A stretch of DNA of 64,000 bases from Kuafuiihalomonas sp039024635 (GCA_039024635.1 JBCCQA010000019.1:44984-108983); one strand, 5' to 3'. Counted from the first letter of the stretch, positions 8,430 through 16,734 are shown. The notes: generated by a model not told the origin, from the letters alone. Numbers and translations are program-made.

Positions 8430-9497
8430 TCAGCTCCGGGGTCGGGGCCGAAGTAGGACCTGAACCAAGCTCTCCCCCAGCCGGCCGCTGCCCGTGAGCT
8501 CGAAGTCGCTGCGCAACGTCGAAGCGGTGAACAGCGGGGCGCCTCCCCCCAGAACGCAGGGGATCAGGGTCAGGACCAACTCGTCCACCAGGCCCGCGTC
8601 GAGACCGGCCCGGACCAGGGCTCCCCCGTCCAGGTACAGATCTCGCCCGTCCGCCGCTTCCAGGCCCCGTCCGACCAGCTCTTGTATGGCGCCGCGCTCC
8701 GCCCGGACGTTGGGGATGTCCGTTTTCAGCGTGCGGTTGGTAGCGACCAAGACGGGTTTGCGGCTGTGGGGCCATGGGCTGTCCAGGCCCGAGGCTACGT
8801 CGAAGGTCGTTCTCCCCATGAGGATGGCGCCGAACTGTTGGTCGAAGCTCTCGAAATCCAGGGCGTCTCCGCTCGGTACGCCGACCTCCTCCGGTAGCCA
8901 GCTGAGGTCATGCTCTGGCCCGGAGATGAAGCCGTCCAGTGAGGTCGCCAAGTAGACCCGGGTTCGGGGATGGGCCGCCGTTGCCTCCTCCGACAGGCGC
9001 ATCAAGATCTTCTCTCCGAAAGCGCCCGGCACTTCTCCCACCCGGTCGAAGCCCAGTTTGAGAAGGACCCTGAGCGATCCTCGGTTGGGCTCGTCCATGC
9101 AGCTCGGTATCTCTTCGAGGCCCGCGTGTCGGCGGGCGTGCTGAATCAGTGCTCGACCCATCTCGGTCGCGAAGCCCCGGCCCGCGAAGGTCTCTTTGAC
9201 GGCGAAGATGAGTTGAGGCGTGGGCCCGACCTCTTCCCCGAACACGAAGAATCCACAAAAGCCGATCGTTTCGCCGTCGCTCTGTCGTCGGACTCGCCAT
9301 AGGCCCAGTCCCGATTCGGCGTCTCGTTCGGAAGACTTCTGCAAAGTCGTCTCCGTCCATCCCCGAGACATCGACTCGCCATCGAAGAGGTAGCGGCGAA
9401 TGTAGGGGTCGACCACCAGAGCGTGAAAGCTGTCGATGTCTTCGAATGGCGCATAGCGGAGCCGCGCACTGCTGGGGACAGGTCGGATCGTCGCCAT
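8430..9497 (-). CDS. Fusion protein: GNAT acetyltransferase + RibD/DHFR-like reductase domain
   Basis: A 355-residue two-domain protein. Residues about 8-170 are a RimJ/RimL-type GNAT N-acetyltransferase with the acetyl-CoA loop AGRGFATE and the asparagine segment DEPNRGSLRVLLKLGF. Residues about 178-355 resemble the RibD C-terminal/dihydrofolate-reductase-like family (YyaP/YwjB type): VYLATSLDGFISG at the start, GAILMGRTTFD, VLVATNRTLK, and LYLDGGALVRAGLDAGLVDEL. The two domains are usually separate genes. The ATG at 9497 is taken as start; an upstream in-frame extension of 32 residues is Pro-rich and unlike the family. It follows the GST gene by 59 bases on the same strand. Confidence 0.85.
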   Translation of the reverse strand: MATIRPVPSSARLRYAPFEDIDSFHALVVDPYIRRYLFDGESMSRGWTETTLQKSSERDAESGLGLWRVRRQSDGETIGFCGFFVFGEEVGPTPQLIFAVKETFAGRGFATEMGRALIQHARRHAGLEEIPSCMDEPNRGSLRVLLKLGFDRVGEVPGAFGEKILMRLSEEATAAHPRTRVYLATSLDGFISGPEHDLSWLPEEVGVPSGDALDFESFDQQFGAILMGRTTFDVASGLDSPWPHSRKPVLVATNRTLKTDIPNVRAERGAIQELVGRGLEAADGRDLYLDGGALVRAGLDAGLVDELVLTLIPCVLGGGAPLFTASTLRSDFELTGSGRLGESLVQVLLRPRPRS

Positions 9498-9556
9498 TTG
9501 CCCACGGTCCTCCCTCGGTTTCGGACTTGGCAATGGGGGGCCCCGGGGGAAGGGCG

Positions 9557-10189
9557 TCAATTCGGCGCGAAGCTCGGGAAATTTCTTAGCCACACGGGTC
9601 GAATGGCAGGCCTGAGCGCGACGCTTCGGGCGAGATTCTCAATTCGTGGGTGGGCAGCTCGGAAGGTCGCATCCAAGTCCCACCGACTGAGGGCGGCGAT
9701 GTGGACGTCCGCCAAGGAAAACTCCTCCCCGAGGAGGTAAGGGCCCGGTCCTAGGGACCGTTCGACCAGACTCCATCGTGCCCGCCATTTCTCCAAGGCT
9801 CGAGTCTCGAGCTGATCGCTGTCGTTTGAAACGAAGCGCTCGGGGTGATCGAAGAGCTCGACCAAGGGGTAGAGCTCCGAGGCCGCAAAGAGCAGCCAAC
9901 GAAGTACCTGCGCCCGCTCCGGGCTGGCCGTGGGCGGCATGATGCCGGCGTCTGGGTGGCGCTCTGCCAATGTGAGGGTGATGGCGACGGACTCGGTGAG
10001 CGTCTCGCCGGCCGGAGTTCGAAGGCTGGGCATCTTGCCGTGGGGATTCACGGCCGAATAGGCCTCGCCCTTGTGCTCGTCGTTGCGCACGTCCAGGACG
10101 TGCATACGCCACTCCACGCCGAGCTCGGCGAGAACGGCCTCTACCGTGCTCGAGCCGCTTCCGTAGGCGCCGTACAAGATGTATCCCAC
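9557..10189 (-). CDS. Glutathione S-transferase family protein
   Basis: A 210-residue protein with the thioredoxin-like N-terminal domain (LYGAYGSGSSTVEAVLAELG, then NPHGKMPSL and ETLTESVAI, where the cis-Pro and the Glu-Ser glutathione contact are seen) and an all-helical C-terminal domain ending in a YLLGEEFSLADVHIAAL segment, all canonical for soluble GSTs. The start is taken as GTG at 10189 because the domain begins directly there; the open frame runs far upstream only because of high GC. It lies 44 bases after the TetR gene on the same strand and so may be under TetR control. The substrate is unknown. Confidence 0.85.
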   Translation of the reverse strand: MGYILYGAYGSGSSTVEAVLAELGVEWRMHVLDVRNDEHKGEAYSAVNPHGKMPSLRTPAGETLTESVAITLTLAERHPDAGIMPPTASPERAQVLRWLLFAASELYPLVELFDHPERFVSNDSDQLETRALEKWRARWSLVERSLGPGPYLLGEEFSLADVHIAALSRWDLDATFRAAHPRIENLARSVALRPAIRPVWLRNFPSFAPN

Positions 10190-10233
10190 CCGACCAAGCC
10201 TATGCCCCGGGCGACGAAGTGATAAGGGCCGCC

Positions 10234-10806
10234 TCACTCCGTCTGGGCCAGGCGGAGGGCAGCGGGCCCGAGGTCGGCGGCCAGAGCTCGAGCCAGCGTG
10301 GATCCGCCGAGCTGGGGGAGAAGGCCATCGAGCTGCAGGATGATCGCCCCGTGCGCCAAGCTCCAGATCTGGCGGGCCCGCGCCCAAGCCTCTGCGTCGG
10401 ACCCATGGGGGTCGACCCGTGCGACGGCATCGACGAGCCGGCCAAAGACGGCCCGGGCAAGGTGTTCGAGCCGGCCGTCGGGATCCGAGAGCTGGGGATC
10501 GAACATGGTGCGGTAGTGGGCGGGGTGGTCCAGGGCAAATTGCACGTAGCGTTTCATCAAGCGCTGGAGTCGAGCCGAGGGCGCTCCCCGCGCGCTGGCC
10601 AAGTCCTCGTCCAAGCGAGCGAAGCCGTCCGCTGCAACCGCCGCGAGGAGCGCGGCCTTGTCCTCGAAGTGGTGGTAAGGCGCGCCAGCGGACACGCCCG
10701 CTTCGCGCGCCACCCGGCGTAGGGAAGGCGAGGGTTCGCCGCCGTCGATCAGCGCCAAAGCCGCATCCAAGAGAGCTCGGCGGAGGTCCCCATGATGCTG
10801 CCCCAC
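10234..10806 (-). CDS. TetR/AcrR family regulator with WHG-type C-terminal domain
   Basis: About 190 residues. The N-terminal helix-turn-helix is clear (HHGDLRRALLDAALALI, then VAREAGVSAGAPYHHFEDKAALL), the form typical of the TetR_C_33/WHG subgroup. The frame is open to TTG at 10872, but GTG at 10806 gives the family-typical start a few residues before HHGDLRR and leaves the GTTCAA repeats (10855-10888) upstream as operator; GTG at 10836 is another option. It is divergent from an SRPBCC gene and is followed by GST and GNAT-DHFR genes on the same strand, its likely regulon. The inducer is unknown. Confidence 0.8.
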   Translation of the reverse strand: MGQHHGDLRRALLDAALALIDGGEPSPSLRRVAREAGVSAGAPYHHFEDKAALLAAVAADGFARLDEDLASARGAPSARLQRLMKRYVQFALDHPAHYRTMFDPQLSDPDGRLEHLARAVFGRLVDAVARVDPHGSDAEAWARARQIWSLAHGAIILQLDGLLPQLGGSTLARALAADLGPAALRLAQTE

Positions 10807-10846
10807 CTTCCTGCGCTGGTTCTCGCCCTCCTCCACCAGGAATAAA

Positions 10847-10889
10847 TTGACAGTGTTCAACAGATTGTTCAAGTTGAACGTTGTTCACC
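10847..10889. promoter_or_regulatory. Divergent promoter with GTTCAA operator repeats
   Basis: A perfect inverted repeat GTTCAA-G-TTGAAC lies at 10867-10879. A further direct GTTCAA occurs at 10855-10860, and a partial copy (GTTCAC) at 10883-10888. A -35-like TTGACA is at 10847-10852. The repeats lie between the TetR gene and the SRPBCC gene and are the obvious candidate for the TetR-family operator controlling both directions. Seen directly; the binding is inferred. Confidence 0.55.
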
Positions 10890-11414
10890 ATGAAGGAAAT
10901 CCGCTTTCTTCCTGGCCTGTGCGGCCTGGTCACGAGCGCCTGCTCTACGAGCTTCCACCACACCCACCGAAGTGGTGCCGCACCGGCGCAGCTTTGGGCC
11001 CGTTGGACCGAGGTCGAGCAGTGGCCCCAATGGGACACCGAGCTCGAGTACAGCCACTTGGACGGCGCTTTCGAGGCCGGGACCAAGGGCCGACTGAAGG
11101 CCGAAGGCAGTCCTGAGAGTCGCTTCGTTCTCACCGAAGTACGCCCTGAGCGGGGCTACATCTATGAGGTCAAGCTGCCCCTGGCCGCGCTCCAAGTCCG
11201 ACGTCGAATGCTCCAAGTGGAGCCGTCGGGTCCAGTCAGCTTCGAGCACGCCGTTCGCTTCAAAGGATTCATGGGCTGGTTCTTCTCCGCTCTGCTCAAG
11301 AAGAAGTACGAGCGCGCGCTCCCCGGCGTCATGGAGCGTCTAGCGGCTCAGGCCGAACTCGAGCCTTCGCCTGAAGGCTCTGGGCCTGTGACTACATCCA
11401 CACAGGCAGACTGA
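10890..11414 (+). CDS. SRPBCC (START-like) family protein
   Basis: A 174-residue protein with the SRPBCC/polyketide-cyclase-like pattern: APAQLWARWTEVEQWPQWD at the start of the domain, GTKGRLKAEG in the second strand, and a long C-terminal helix (FFSALLKKKYERALPGVMERL). These helix-grip proteins bind hydrophobic ligands in an internal cavity. The ATG at 10890 is favoured over the in-frame TTG at 10881, which would place the start inside the operator repeats. It diverges from a TetR regulator, suggesting that the pair senses and handles the same small hydrophobic molecule. The 3' end is 4 bases from the convergent LysR gene. Confidence 0.75.
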   Translation: MKEIRFLPGLCGLVTSACSTSFHHTHRSGAAPAQLWARWTEVEQWPQWDTELEYSHLDGAFEAGTKGRLKAEGSPESRFVLTEVRPERGYIYEVKLPLAALQVRRRMLQVEPSGPVSFEHAVRFKGFMGWFFSALLKKKYERALPGVMERLAAQAELEPSPEGSGPVTTSTQAD

Positions 11415-11418
11415 CCCT

Positions 11419-12279
11419 TCAGCCCTCGGAAAAGGCTCCACTTGCGGTGGAAGCCAAGACCTCCATGAAGGCACGTACTCGGGCCGTATGCCGAAGATCG
11501 AAGTGGGTGAGACACCAAAGGTCCACGCCGAGTCCGTCCAGCCGCGGTCGCAGTCGGACCAATTCAGGGCCTCCTTCCATGAAGTCAGGGAGGAGGGCGG
11601 CGCCCACGCCCGCGCGGACGAGCGCGAGCAGCGCGGCAGCGCTACTCACACGGAGCAAAGGCGTGCGCCCATCCTCGAACTCGGCGTACCAGCGTTCGGT
11701 GAGGACCGCGCCCTGGTCCTCGGTGTAGAGAAGCCAAGGCAGCCGTTCGCCCAGGGCCTCTGACCGTTCCAGCAAGACTCTTGAAGCAAAGGGCGCGAAC
11801 TCCAGTCGACCGACCCGTCGACCGAAGAGGGAAGGGCTTGGGCTATTGGAGACGCGGACCGCGACTTCGGCCTCCCCCCGGGACAGGTCCAGGAGCCGAT
11901 TCTCGGTGCAGAGCTCCAGCTGAACGCCAGGATGAAGGCGTGCATACTCGACGAGGGCCGGCGCGAGCCACTCGCTGAGAGCGTCCACCGTGGTGATCCG
12001 AAGGCGACCTTGAAGCTCCGTCGATCCGCCACTCAACGCACGTTCGAAGGACAGGGCAGCCTGCTCGAGCGCTTCCGCTCGGGCCAGGCTCTCGGTGGCG
12101 AGAGCAGTCGGCGTGAGTCCGTCGTGGGCGGCGACGAATAGATCGACCCCCACGTTTTGTTCCAGGCTTTGCAGACGTCGGCGAACGGTAGAGTGACTGC
12201 AGCGGAGCGCCTTGGCGGCTGCGGAGAGTGAGCCCGCCCGCATCACGGCCAAGAAGAAGCGCGCGTCGTTCCAGTCCAT
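11419..12279 (-). CDS. LysR family transcriptional regulator
   Basis: A 286-residue protein with the N-terminal winged helix (MDWNDARFFLAVMRAGSLSA, then STVRRRLQSLEQ, with the Cys-Ser-His replacing the more usual Gln-Ser/Pro residues in the recognition helix) and a C-terminal LysR substrate-binding domain (GRLRITTVDALSEWLAPAL onward). It belongs to the GcvA/DNA-binding subgroup that starts with MDWND. It diverges from a haloalkane-dehalogenase-like gene across 84 bases that contain a perfect inverted repeat, so it most likely regulates that gene. Effector unknown. Confidence 0.88.
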   Translation of the reverse strand: MDWNDARFFLAVMRAGSLSAAAKALRCSHSTVRRRLQSLEQNVGVDLFVAAHDGLTPTALATESLARAEALEQAALSFERALSGGSTELQGRLRITTVDALSEWLAPALVEYARLHPGVQLELCTENRLLDLSRGEAEVAVRVSNSPSPSLFGRRVGRLEFAPFASRVLLERSEALGERLPWLLYTEDQGAVLTERWYAEFEDGRTPLLRVSSAAALLALVRAGVGAALLPDFMEGGPELVRLRPRLDGLGVDLWCLTHFDLRHTARVRAFMEVLASTASGAFSEG

Positions 12280-12291
12280 GCCACCCCTGAT

Positions 12292-12307
12292 TGACCGTTA
12301 TCGGTCA
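12292..12307. promoter_or_regulatory. Candidate LysR operator between divergent genes
   Basis: Perfect inverted repeat TGACCG-TTAT-CGGTCA, with the interrupted dyad and T-N11-A layout expected for LysR-family sites. It lies 13 bases upstream of the LysR start and 57 bases upstream of the dehalogenase-like start. Seen in sequence; the role is inferred from position. Confidence 0.5.
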
Positions 12308-12363
12308 GCTTCCGTCCACATTGGTTCATTGTCGTTCAGGGGCCAAGACGCCAGACCCGAATC

Positions 12364-13284
12364 ATGACCGACTGGACCTTTGGCGGAACTTGGCCCTTCG
12401 AGCCCCAGTGCTGGGACAGCCCCCATGGCCGGCTACACTTCATCGACGAGGGGCCTCGCTCGGGTCGACCCGTGGTCATGGTTCACGGAAACCCGACCTG
12501 GAGCTACCTGTACCGTCGCTTCATTCCCGCCCTTACCGCGGCAGGCCATCGGGCCATCGCCTTCGATCATTTGGGGTTCGGTCGCTCCGAGAAGCCCAAC
12601 CGTCCGGAGCTCTACGGCATTGAAGCCCACGCTGCCCGCGCTGAAGGCTTGCTGGAGTCTCTGGACCTCGACCAGGCCACCCTCGTCGTCCAGGATTGGG
12701 GAGGGCCAATAGGGCTCGCTTGGGCCGCCCGACATCCGGAACGCGTAGCCAAGTTGTTCATCCTAAACACGTTTGCCCATCGACCCCTCGGAAACGTTCC
12801 TTTGCCACTGCCTTTGAAGCTCTTTCGAACTCCGGGGGTGGGCGAGCTCATGGTCAAAGGCATGCACGCCTTCGTGAAGCAGTTCCTCTTCGGAGCCGGG
12901 CTGCGCCATCCAGAACGACTCGGAGCTCGGGAGCGAGCAGCCTATCTGAGCCCTCACCCTTCCTGGTCGACAAGGACCCCCATCTTGGTGTTCCCCCGCG
13001 AGATCCCCTCCGGTCCCGAGGGCCGGGTCAGCGACTTTGTGGATGGCGTCCATGGGCGCTTGGTCCCGGTCTTCCGGGAACGGCCGGTTTGCATTGCCTG
13101 GCCGATGGGGGACGTCGCCTTCGGTCCCGAGATCCTCGAGGAGATGTGGCTAGCTGATTTTCCTCATGCCGAGGTTCATCGCATCGAGGACGCCGGACAC
13201 TACATTCAGGAGGACGCTCATGAGCACCTCGTGCCCTTGCTCCTTGAGTTCCACGGCCGATCACTCAGCCGAAGGTACGGGTGA
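12364..13284 (+). CDS. Haloalkane dehalogenase-like alpha/beta hydrolase
   Basis: A 306-residue alpha/beta hydrolase. The haloalkane dehalogenase pattern is strong: HGNPTWSYLYR (residues 41-51, with the halide-binding Asn43), the nucleophile-halide pair in VVQDWGGP (Asp111, Trp112), and the catalytic His in EDAGHYIQED (His279). An acidic residue in the PMGDVAFGPEILEE segment could be the third catalytic residue. Related proteins without dehalogenase activity use the same scaffold, so hydrolysis of a carbon-halogen bond is likely but not proven. It is divergent from a LysR regulator; its end overlaps the convergent SLOG-fusion gene by 20 bases. Confidence 0.82.
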   Translation: MTDWTFGGTWPFEPQCWDSPHGRLHFIDEGPRSGRPVVMVHGNPTWSYLYRRFIPALTAAGHRAIAFDHLGFGRSEKPNRPELYGIEAHAARAEGLLESLDLDQATLVVQDWGGPIGLAWAARHPERVAKLFILNTFAHRPLGNVPLPLPLKLFRTPGVGELMVKGMHAFVKQFLFGAGLRHPERLGARERAAYLSPHPSWSTRTPILVFPREIPSGPEGRVSDFVDGVHGRLVPVFRERPVCIAWPMGDVAFGPEILEEMWLADFPHAEVHRIEDAGHYIQEDAHEHLVPLLLEFHGRSLSRRYG

Positions 13285-14470
13285 AGAGGCCTTCGATCGC
13301 CTCTCGGCCGGCGGGATTGAGATAGCGGGTTCCCGTTCCCGTGAAGCGGGCATGGGTGATCCGGGGTGGCTCGACAGACCGCCACTCGTCGCCTGTCCAG
13401 TCCAGCCAATGGCCTCGACCCTGATCAAAGACGTGAACTGGCTTATGGAAGTGCTTCGCTAACTCGGCCGCCCAGCCCGTGCCACCATTGACCGAGCCGT
13501 CGGGGAGGAGGAGGCCGACGATGAAGACCTCTCCTGCCGTTGCGACCTGATGCCAGATAGTCTGCATGAGGGCCTGAAAGTTCGGTGTGTTCGGGAACTT
13601 CCTGGCTAGACGCTGCTCGATGTAGCCCCTAGCGACCTCGCCCTGGCGAAGCTCTTCCGCCGAGAGCTCGACCAGGCCTCGGGTGCGCTCTGGTCGACGC
13701 CCCGCGAAGCTGAAGTTGAGCTCCTGAACGCCATGGCTTTGGGCGCAGGCCCCGAACAGGGCCTCGGCCCCTTCGGCGCCGCCTGACAGCAGCGTGTACG
13801 CCCCGGCCGGCAGGGGCTTGGCCCGCTCGATGAACTCGGGACCTCCCAAGGGCAGCTCGGCGACGTCGATCTCGTCGTTCAAGGGCTGGCCCTCAGAACG
13901 CAGGTGCCGCAGCACCAGCTTCTCGCCCCGGGGAGCCAGATCAACGGCCCGGGTGATGAGGGGGTCAAATCGATCGACGGGGGCGGCGAGACGCCGAACG
14001 TCGGGGGCCACGTGAACGGTGGCCGTCAGCCATAGCTCGGCCGAAAGGGGACGGGCGAGGCCGATCAGGCCGCCCAGGGTTCCGGCCCGCTCGACCAGGT
14101 TTCCGGCCCAATCGAAGCCGTCAAGCAGCAGCAGCGAAGGGGGGGGCTCCAGGCCCGACCGCAGCGTGCCTTCCAGCAGCTCGGGGGCGATTCGATCCGG
14201 GGTCTGAATGAGAAGGCGACGGTGAAGGCGGGCTCGGTCGGGTCCAGGGATGCCTCTTTGGGTCAGGGCGGCCTCGTACCAGCGACGTAGGTCGTCGACT
14301 TGGTCGGCGACTGCAGCGTGCAGAACGGAACCCTCCGCCATCAGTCGTTCTGCGCCCAGGTGGACGAGGAAGGTGGTTCGTCCGGTCGCGGCTCTGGCCA
14401 GGACGACGGAGAGGACCCCGGGCTCGGCATCGAACCCGAGGCGCCCCGAGAAGCTGCGGGCTGCCACCAC
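13265..14470 (-). CDS. RecA-like P-loop domain fused to a SLOG-type nucleotide-binding domain, function unknown
   Basis: A 401-residue protein that I cannot match to a named family. Residues ~15-200 look like a degenerate RecA/RadA-type ATPase: a Walker-A-like ARAATGRTTF (Arg in place of Lys, no leading GxxG) and a Walker-B-like SLLLLDGFDW (112-121). Residues ~222-401 look like a SLOG (DprA/LOG-like) Rossmann domain: TLLSGGAEGAEALFG, then EVFIVGLLLPDGS, NGGTGWAAELAKHFHKPVHV and ARFTGTGTRYLN. SLOG domains bind or process nucleotide-derived ligands. GTG start at 14470, 9 bases after the EF-G stop on the same strand, so probably co-transcribed with it. Interpretation is by eye. Confidence 0.6.
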   Translation of the reverse strand: MVAARSFSGRLGFDAEPGVLSVVLARAATGRTTFLVHLGAERLMAEGSVLHAAVADQVDDLRRWYEAALTQRGIPGPDRARLHRRLLIQTPDRIAPELLEGTLRSGLEPPPSLLLLDGFDWAGNLVERAGTLGGLIGLARPLSAELWLTATVHVAPDVRRLAAPVDRFDPLITRAVDLAPRGEKLVLRHLRSEGQPLNDEIDVAELPLGGPEFIERAKPLPAGAYTLLSGGAEGAEALFGACAQSHGVQELNFSFAGRRPERTRGLVELSAEELRQGEVARGYIEQRLARKFPNTPNFQALMQTIWHQVATAGEVFIVGLLLPDGSVNGGTGWAAELAKHFHKPVHVFDQGRGHWLDWTGDEWRSVEPPRITHARFTGTGTRYLNPAGREAIEGLFTRTFG

Positions 14471-14479
14471 GCGCCGTCT

Positions 14480-16588
14480 CTACTTCTTGGCGGCTTCTTT
14501 TTCGCGATACTTGGTGATCAGCTCTTCCTCGACGTTGGCCGGGGTGACCGCGTACTTGGCGAACTCCATCGTGAACTCGGCCTTTCCTTGGGTGGCCGAG
14601 CGAAGGGTGGTGGCGTAGCCGAACATCTCGGCCAGCGGCACTTCGGCCTCGGTCCGAGTCATGCCCATCTCCTCCGTCGAGCCGAGAACGATGCCACGAC
14701 GCTGCATGATGGTCGTGAGGACGTTGCCGGCGTGCTCGGTCGGGCCCTCGACCTCTACCTTCATGATTGGCTCCAAGACCCGCGGCTTGGCCTTCTCGTA
14801 GGTCTCTCGCCAGGCGCCGCGAGCGGCCTCTTGGAAGGCCACGTCCGAAGAGTCGACGGGGTGGAACTGGCCATCGTTCAGAGAGATCTTAACTTTCACG
14901 ACCGGGACGCCGATCAATCGACCCTTCTCCAGTTGGGACTTGAAGCCCTTTTCCACCGAAGGGATGAACTGTCTCGGAATCGCGCCACCGACGATCTTGT
15001 CTTCGAAGATGAAGTCCTCGGAGCTGTCTTCGCCGTCGAGGATCGGCTCGATCTTTCCGACCACTCGACCGAACTGACCCGACCCACCGGTCTGCTTCTT
15101 GTGGGTGTAGCCGTAGTCGGCGGGCTGGGTCAGCGTCTCGCGGTAGGCCACCTGAGGCGGCGAAGTCTCGACCGTGCAGTTGTACTCCCGCTTCATGCGC
15201 TCGATGTAGACGTCGAGCTGAAGCTCACCCATGCCCGAGATGACGGTCTCCCCGGACTCTTCGTCCACGCCAGCACGGAAGGTGGGGTCCTCTTTCACGA
15301 AGCGCTGCAGGGCCTTGGAAAGGTTCTGCTCGGATTTCGCGTCCTTGGGCTTGATGGACAAAGAGATGACGGGCTCAGGCACGTGCATCGAAGTCATCGT
15401 GAACTTCACGCTGCCGTCGGTGAAGGTATCGCCAGAGGCGCAATCGAGTCCGAAGATGGCCACGATATCGCCAGCCTGGGTGTCGTCGATGTCCTCCATG
15501 TCGGCTGCGTGCATCCGGACCAGTCGGGCAATCTTGGTCTTCTTTCCCGTCCGCTGATTGAAGACGAACTCGTCTCGCTTCAGGGTGCCCTGATAGACCC
15601 GCATATAGGTCAACTGACCGTAGCGCCCGTCTTCCAGTTTGAAAGCCAGACCAACGAAGGGCTTCTCGGGATCCGAGGGCAGGACTACCTGCTTGCCTTC
15701 CTCGCCGTCCTTTTCGATCTGGATGGCCGTGTTCTCGACGTCGAAGGGGGTGGGCAGGAAGTCGATGACCGCATCGAGGAGCTTCTGCACGCCCTTGTTC
15801 TTGTAGGCCGAACCGAGGAAGACCGGCGTGAGCTGAAGAGAAAGCGTGCCTCGCCGAACGGCCTCTCGGACCATCTCCGGGTCCACGTTGTCTTCGAGGA
15901 CGGCCTCCATCAGTTCGTCCGAGAACATCGACACCGAGTCGAGGAGCTTCTCACGGTACTCGGCCGCCTGGTCGGCGAGCTCGGCCGGGATCTCGTCGGT
16001 CCGGACCGTTTCGCCCCGCTCACCGTCGAAGTAGATCGCTTTCATTTCGATGAGGTCGACCACGCCCTCGTGCTTGTCCTCCAAGCCGATCGGGATCTGC
16101 ATCATCACGGCGTTGTGGTTCAGCTTGTCGATCAGGGTCTTGGTGGCCCGAAAGGGGTCGGCGCCGGTCCGGTCGCACTTGTTGATGAAGGCAAGGCGCG
16201 GAACGTTGTAGCGTCGCATTTGCCGGTCGACCGTGAAGGACTGGGACTGCACGCCAGCCACGGAGTCGAGGACTAGGATGGCACCGTCGAGCACGCGCAG
16301 GGACCGCTCGACCTCGACCGTGAAGTCGACGTGTCCGGGGGTGTCGATGATGTTGATGTGGTGCTTGCCCCAAGAGCAGTGGGTGGCGGCCGAGGCGATG
16401 GTGATCCCGCGCTCGCGCTCCAGCTCCATGGAGTCCATCTTGGCCCCAACGCCGTCCTTGCCGCGCACCTCGTGGATGGCGTGTACGCGGCCCGTGTAGA
16501 ACAGGATGCGCTCCGTCAGCGTCGTCTTTCCGCTGTCGATGTGGGCGGAAATGCCGATGTTGCGAATGGTCTTCAGATCTTTGATCAC
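14480..16588 (-). CDS. fusA: Elongation factor G, spd/mitochondrial EF-G1 type
   Basis: A 702-residue translational GTPase. G1 NIGISAHIDSGKTT, switch I ERERGITIASAAT, G3 DTPGHVDF and G4 NKCDRTGADP are present, followed by EF-G domains II-V (domain IV with GSGQFGRV, domain V LAEMFGYATTLRS). The Ser in HIDSGKTT and the segment EVRGKDGVGAKMDSMELERE mark the spdEFG1 branch found in spirochaetes, planctomycetes, deltaproteobacteria and mitochondria, which usually mediates translocation while a second EF-G recycles ribosomes. The start is set at GTG 16588, preceded by AGAGG, because the frame up to 16651 adds 21 unlike residues. No rpsL/rpsG/tuf genes are adjacent. Confidence 0.93.
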   Translation of the reverse strand: MIKDLKTIRNIGISAHIDSGKTTLTERILFYTGRVHAIHEVRGKDGVGAKMDSMELERERGITIASAATHCSWGKHHINIIDTPGHVDFTVEVERSLRVLDGAILVLDSVAGVQSQSFTVDRQMRRYNVPRLAFINKCDRTGADPFRATKTLIDKLNHNAVMMQIPIGLEDKHEGVVDLIEMKAIYFDGERGETVRTDEIPAELADQAAEYREKLLDSVSMFSDELMEAVLEDNVDPEMVREAVRRGTLSLQLTPVFLGSAYKNKGVQKLLDAVIDFLPTPFDVENTAIQIEKDGEEGKQVVLPSDPEKPFVGLAFKLEDGRYGQLTYMRVYQGTLKRDEFVFNQRTGKKTKIARLVRMHAADMEDIDDTQAGDIVAIFGLDCASGDTFTDGSVKFTMTSMHVPEPVISLSIKPKDAKSEQNLSKALQRFVKEDPTFRAGVDEESGETVISGMGELQLDVYIERMKREYNCTVETSPPQVAYRETLTQPADYGYTHKKQTGGSGQFGRVVGKIEPILDGEDSSEDFIFEDKIVGGAIPRQFIPSVEKGFKSQLEKGRLIGVPVVKVKISLNDGQFHPVDSSDVAFQEAARGAWRETYEKAKPRVLEPIMKVEVEGPTEHAGNVLTTIMQRRGIVLGSTEEMGMTRTEAEVPLAEMFGYATTLRSATQGKAEFTMEFAKYAVTPANVEEELITKYREKEAAKK

Positions 16589-16734
16589 GGACTGGCCTCT
16601 ATCGGGCGGCGATACATCTGATTCGGGCCGGCTTGACAAGTTGGGATTCACCGTTTGTGTGCGATCGTTCCCCCCTTCCCGGAAGCGGCGTTATCGATGG
16701 GAAAGCCGCGAGCCCCGGGGCACCTTGTCCCAGC

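Noticed and set aside
9557..11134. 525-codon frame as a single fused protein
   Set aside because: Only the last ~210 codons match a GST; the upstream part covers the TetR and SRPBCC region and is Arg/Pro-rich shadow sequence.
14300..16276. 658-codon open frame on the plus strand opposite fusA
   Set aside because: It is the antisense of EF-G, rich in His/Gly/Asp as is usual for shadows of GC-rich genes, with no domain and no start context.
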